Below are positions 6,538-8,162 of a stretch of DNA of 8,162 nucleotides, piece after piece (within the stretch, counting starts at the first letter, position 1; the number at the start of each line of letters is the position of its first letter). A program made the position numbers and the translations under genes. Source of the stretch: Clostridiales bacterium UBA6388 (GTDB taxonomy: Bacteria; Bacillota; Clostridia; Oscillospirales; Oscillospiraceae); contig DJQK01000108.1 of the NCBI GenBank assembly GCA_002437575.1, forward strand, positions 1-8,162, read 5' to 3'. The notes under the pieces are model-generated. The model had not been told where the DNA came from. It saw only the letters and a program-made list of their open reading frames with translations, and made no database searches.

Positions 6538-6957
6538 TTATGCTTCTGTATCGTCCCACCACGCGGGGGTCACGTTGTCGTAATAGGGCGTCTGGCTTAC
6601 CTTTTCATAGGTTTGCACCGAGCCGTCAGTCAAGATCTCATACAGTCTCTCGCCAACGATCGGAGCCGAGCGTCCATGAAGCCCTTCTGACGCTTCCGGC
6701 GTGAGCTCGCAGCGGTTTTCATCGACCCACGCATAGCGCCCACTCTCCAAAATCTTTCCGGCCAGATACCGGCAGTAGTGCCCATCTTCCTCCATCGTCA
6801 GCCGGTAGAGCGTGCCTTCCGTTTCGCACGCATATGTTCCCTTGATGTCCGGCTGCTCGGACTGCTTGCGGTTATTGATGTTCATCTGTGAAAACAGGAG
6901 GATATTCAAAACCGCTGAGGCCGCAAACAGCCAAATCCAAACTTTCGTATGCTTCAT
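6538..6957 (-). CDS. Small membrane-anchored protein of unknown function
   Basis: This 139-residue protein has a short basic start (MKHTK) and a single hydrophobic segment (about 6-23), which is an uncleaved anchor or signal. The rest is exported and looks rich in beta strands: GTYACETEGTLYRLTMEEDGHYCRY (40-64), ESGRYAWVDENRCELTP (71-87), RLYEILTDGSVQTYEKV (104-120). The pattern of a Gly-x-Tyr strand, a 'dGhY' turn and an 'esGrYaw' strand recalls small lipocalin-like barrels, but I cannot assign a family. It has three cysteines (44, 62, 83) outside the membrane that could form a disulfide. The ATG overlaps the stop of the lipoprotein gene in an ATGA junction, with a GGGGAGG site just upstream on the minus strand, so the pair is co-translated and probably shares a role at the cell surface. 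Confidence 0.78.
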   Translation of the reverse strand: MKHTKVWIWLFAASAVLNILLFSQMNINNRKQSEQPDIKGTYACETEGTLYRLTMEEDGHYCRYLAGKILESGRYAWVDENRCELTPEASEGLHGRSAPIVGERLYEILTDGSVQTYEKVSQTPYYDNVTPAWWDDTEA

Positions 6958-8009
6958 TCCGTTTCCTCCCCGGCCTGCGCGTCCTGTCCCATCGGAAGTG
7001 AAAATGCATCATAGGTGATTTTCGATACCTGATTTTGCACAAGATCCAGCTGTACCTGACCGGTGAGCGTCTGTTCGCTCGATACGCCGGAGTCCCGCGC
7101 GATGGTAAGCGGCAGCTCGAACGAGAATGTCACGGCGTCGTCATACAGCTTGTAGATCGTAAACTTCGCCTCGCCCGGCGTGATGCGGCAGTCGTTTTCC
7201 AGCGCCAGCTTGTCGTACTTAAAAGGCTCGCGGTTCGCCATCCACGTTTCGATGCAGTCCTGCGTCACATAATTGGAATAGCCGTCATAATACGCGCGGT
7301 ACGAGTCCTCGTAATACGCGCTGCGCGCCTGCTCGTAGTTGTCCTTGCCTGCGCACGCCTCCATGTACGGCTGGAAGATGGTAGTATAGCGCCCCTTATC
7401 GTCCGTTGTCCAGAAGAACCGGAGCACCACCTGACATCTCGGCGCGTCCAGAAGCAGCGCCGCTGCCTCGCGCGAGGGTGTGAGATATACGTTCAGCCAC
7501 GCTTTTTCCTTCCAATACATCACCCGGCAGTACCCGCCGTCCACTGCTGCTTCCAGCTGGATGTTCTCCCCATCGAGTGCCATCCCGGAAAACGCGCCAT
7601 ACAGCACGCCGGTTTTCAAGCCGTAGAGCCTCTCAGCAAGCGAAAGCTGCTTTTTCCAATCGTCCAGGTTCGCAGCCGGCGCCGTTTCCTCGTCGCCCCA
7701 ATAAGAAAGCATCATCGCCCGTCCCTGCTCCGTATTTGCAGTCAGAACGGACGCGACCAACACATGACCGCCGCCCTCGGTGTAGGTTTTCTCTGGATCG
7801 CGCAGCGTGACACGCACCCGGTCTGGCTGCACGTCCGTGTCCCCCTCCGACAAGATCACAGAAAAGCCCGCGTCTTCAAACGCGTTGTAAACCGTTTGCT
7901 CGTCAAGCGGATAATCCGGCGGCGGGACCGCCGCCTCCTGCTCCTTCGCGCAGCCGCAAAGCAGAAGCAATGCGCAGAGCAGCAAACAAACAAGACCTCG
8001 TTTCTTCAT
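6954..8009 (-). CDS. Putative lipoprotein of unknown function, Tyr-rich middle
   Basis: This 351-residue exported lipoprotein begins MKKRGLVCLLL and has the lipobox LCGC, with lipidation predicted at Cys20, so it should sit on the outer face of the membrane. I do not recognise the family. The mature part seems to have two regions: residues 35-200, with strands such as RVRVTLRDPEKTY and GHVLVASVLTA, and residues 205-340, helical at first and then beta-rich (EAKFTIYKLYDDAVTFSFELPLTI), which could be an NTF2-like fold (inference). Between them, residues 225-247 hold eight tyrosines. The ATG at 8009 was chosen because AGGAG lies 8 bases upstream on the minus strand and the signal peptide begins there; an in-frame TTG at 8030 lies upstream of that site and is unlikely. 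It heads a two-gene operon with the small membrane protein, overlapping by 4 bases. Confidence 0.85.
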   Translation of the reverse strand: MKKRGLVCLLLCALLLLCGCAKEQEAAVPPPDYPLDEQTVYNAFEDAGFSVILSEGDTDVQPDRVRVTLRDPEKTYTEGGGHVLVASVLTANTEQGRAMMLSYWGDEETAPAANLDDWKKQLSLAERLYGLKTGVLYGAFSGMALDGENIQLEAAVDGGYCRVMYWKEKAWLNVYLTPSREAAALLLDAPRCQVVLRFFWTTDDKGRYTTIFQPYMEACAGKDNYEQARSAYYEDSYRAYYDGYSNYVTQDCIETWMANREPFKYDKLALENDCRITPGEAKFTIYKLYDDAVTFSFELPLTIARDSGVSSEQTLTGQVQLDLVQNQVSKITYDAFSLPMGQDAQAGEETE

Positions 8010-8162
8010 AAAAAGCGCTCCTTTCAACAAAAAGTGTTTCTTCTAACAGGTTTTCCGGGGTGTGCGCTGGGGAAGCTCTGATTCAATCAGCGGTTGTGGA
8101 TGGCGAGAGATTTTCCGTCAAGACAAGGTTTGGAAAATGGCGGAATGCTTTGTGCATTTCCC
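8010..8162. other. Upstream non-coding region of the lipoprotein operon
   Basis: I see no convincing gene in these 153 bases. On the minus strand there is a TTGACG hexamer (8132-8112 region), but no good -10 box 16-18 bases after it, so I do not call a promoter. The AGGAG ribosome binding site of the lipoprotein gene lies at its left end. The right end has an imperfect inverted repeat (GGAATGC at 8142-8148, GCATTTCC at 8154-8161) cut by the window edge. Confidence 0.45.
8078..8090. repeat. 13-base perfect palindrome upstream of the lipoprotein gene
   Basis: CTGATTCAATCAG reads as two 6-base arms around a central C. It lies about 70 bases upstream of the lipoprotein ATG, where a regulator could bind. 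There is no T-run on either side, so it does not look like a terminator. It is a candidate operator, supported by symmetry and position only. Confidence 0.3.

Noticed and set aside
7035..8081. A 348-codon open frame on the plus strand opposite the lipoprotein gene
   Set aside because: The product is rich in Arg, Val and His with no signal or domain, and it is antisense to a gene with a proper signal peptide, lipobox and ribosome binding site.
1..8162. CRISPR array, tRNA/rRNA genes, insertion sequences or phage genes
   Set aside because: No direct-repeat arrays, conserved RNA-gene motifs, transposase motifs or terminal inverted repeats were seen; nearly all of the window is covered by well-supported genes.

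Overview
The window looks like a chromosomal piece of a GC-rich, anaerobic Bacillota, most likely a clostridial gut lineage such as the Oscillospirales. The reasons are strong GGAGG ribosome binding sites, tightly overlapping genes (ATGA junctions), a Gram-positive lipoprotein signal, and a gene set seen in such genomes: CsaB pyruvyl transferase, DUF4330, an O-antigen-ligase-family protein and DUF3783. The lineage is inferred from gene content and style. No rRNA, tRNA, mobile element or CRISPR array is visible.

Layout. (1) Bases 1-533, plus strand: the 3' end of an unrecognised cysteine-rich protein, closed by a perfect hairpin terminator (539-565). (2) Bases 569-3924, minus strand: a two-gene operon for cell-surface polysaccharide synthesis. 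The first gene encodes a 736-residue fusion of a family-4 glycosyltransferase with a CsaB-type polysaccharide pyruvyl transferase. The second encodes a TuaH-like glycosyltransferase, and the two overlap by 4 bases. (3) Bases 3925-4058: a compact divergent control region in which a plus-strand and a minus-strand -10 box share the same TATA bases. (4) Bases 4059-6494, plus strand: a three-gene overlapping operon of a DUF4330 single-pass membrane protein, a roughly 12-helix O-antigen ligase/polymerase-family protein with a long N-terminal extension, and a small DUF3783 protein. (5) Bases 6499-6530: a 32-base perfect palindrome serving as a terminator between convergent operons. (6) Bases 6538-8009, minus strand: a two-gene operon of a Tyr-rich lipoprotein and a small membrane-anchored protein, both unrecognised. 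(7) Bases 8010-8162: upstream non-coding DNA with one 13-base palindrome and no convincing promoter.

Working model (inference). Operons 2 and 3 diverge from one control region and together form a cell-wall glycopolymer module. The two glycosyltransferases build a glycan, the CsaB domain adds pyruvyl ketals (in other Bacillota these make secondary wall polymers into ligands for SLH-domain proteins), and the O-antigen-ligase-family protein polymerises the glycan or transfers it to its acceptor outside the membrane, perhaps with the DUF4330 protein as a partner. No flippase or SLH protein lies in the window, so the module is incomplete here. The most unusual points are the glycosyltransferase-CsaB fusion, the shared bidirectional promoter, and the uncharacterised partners of the ligase.
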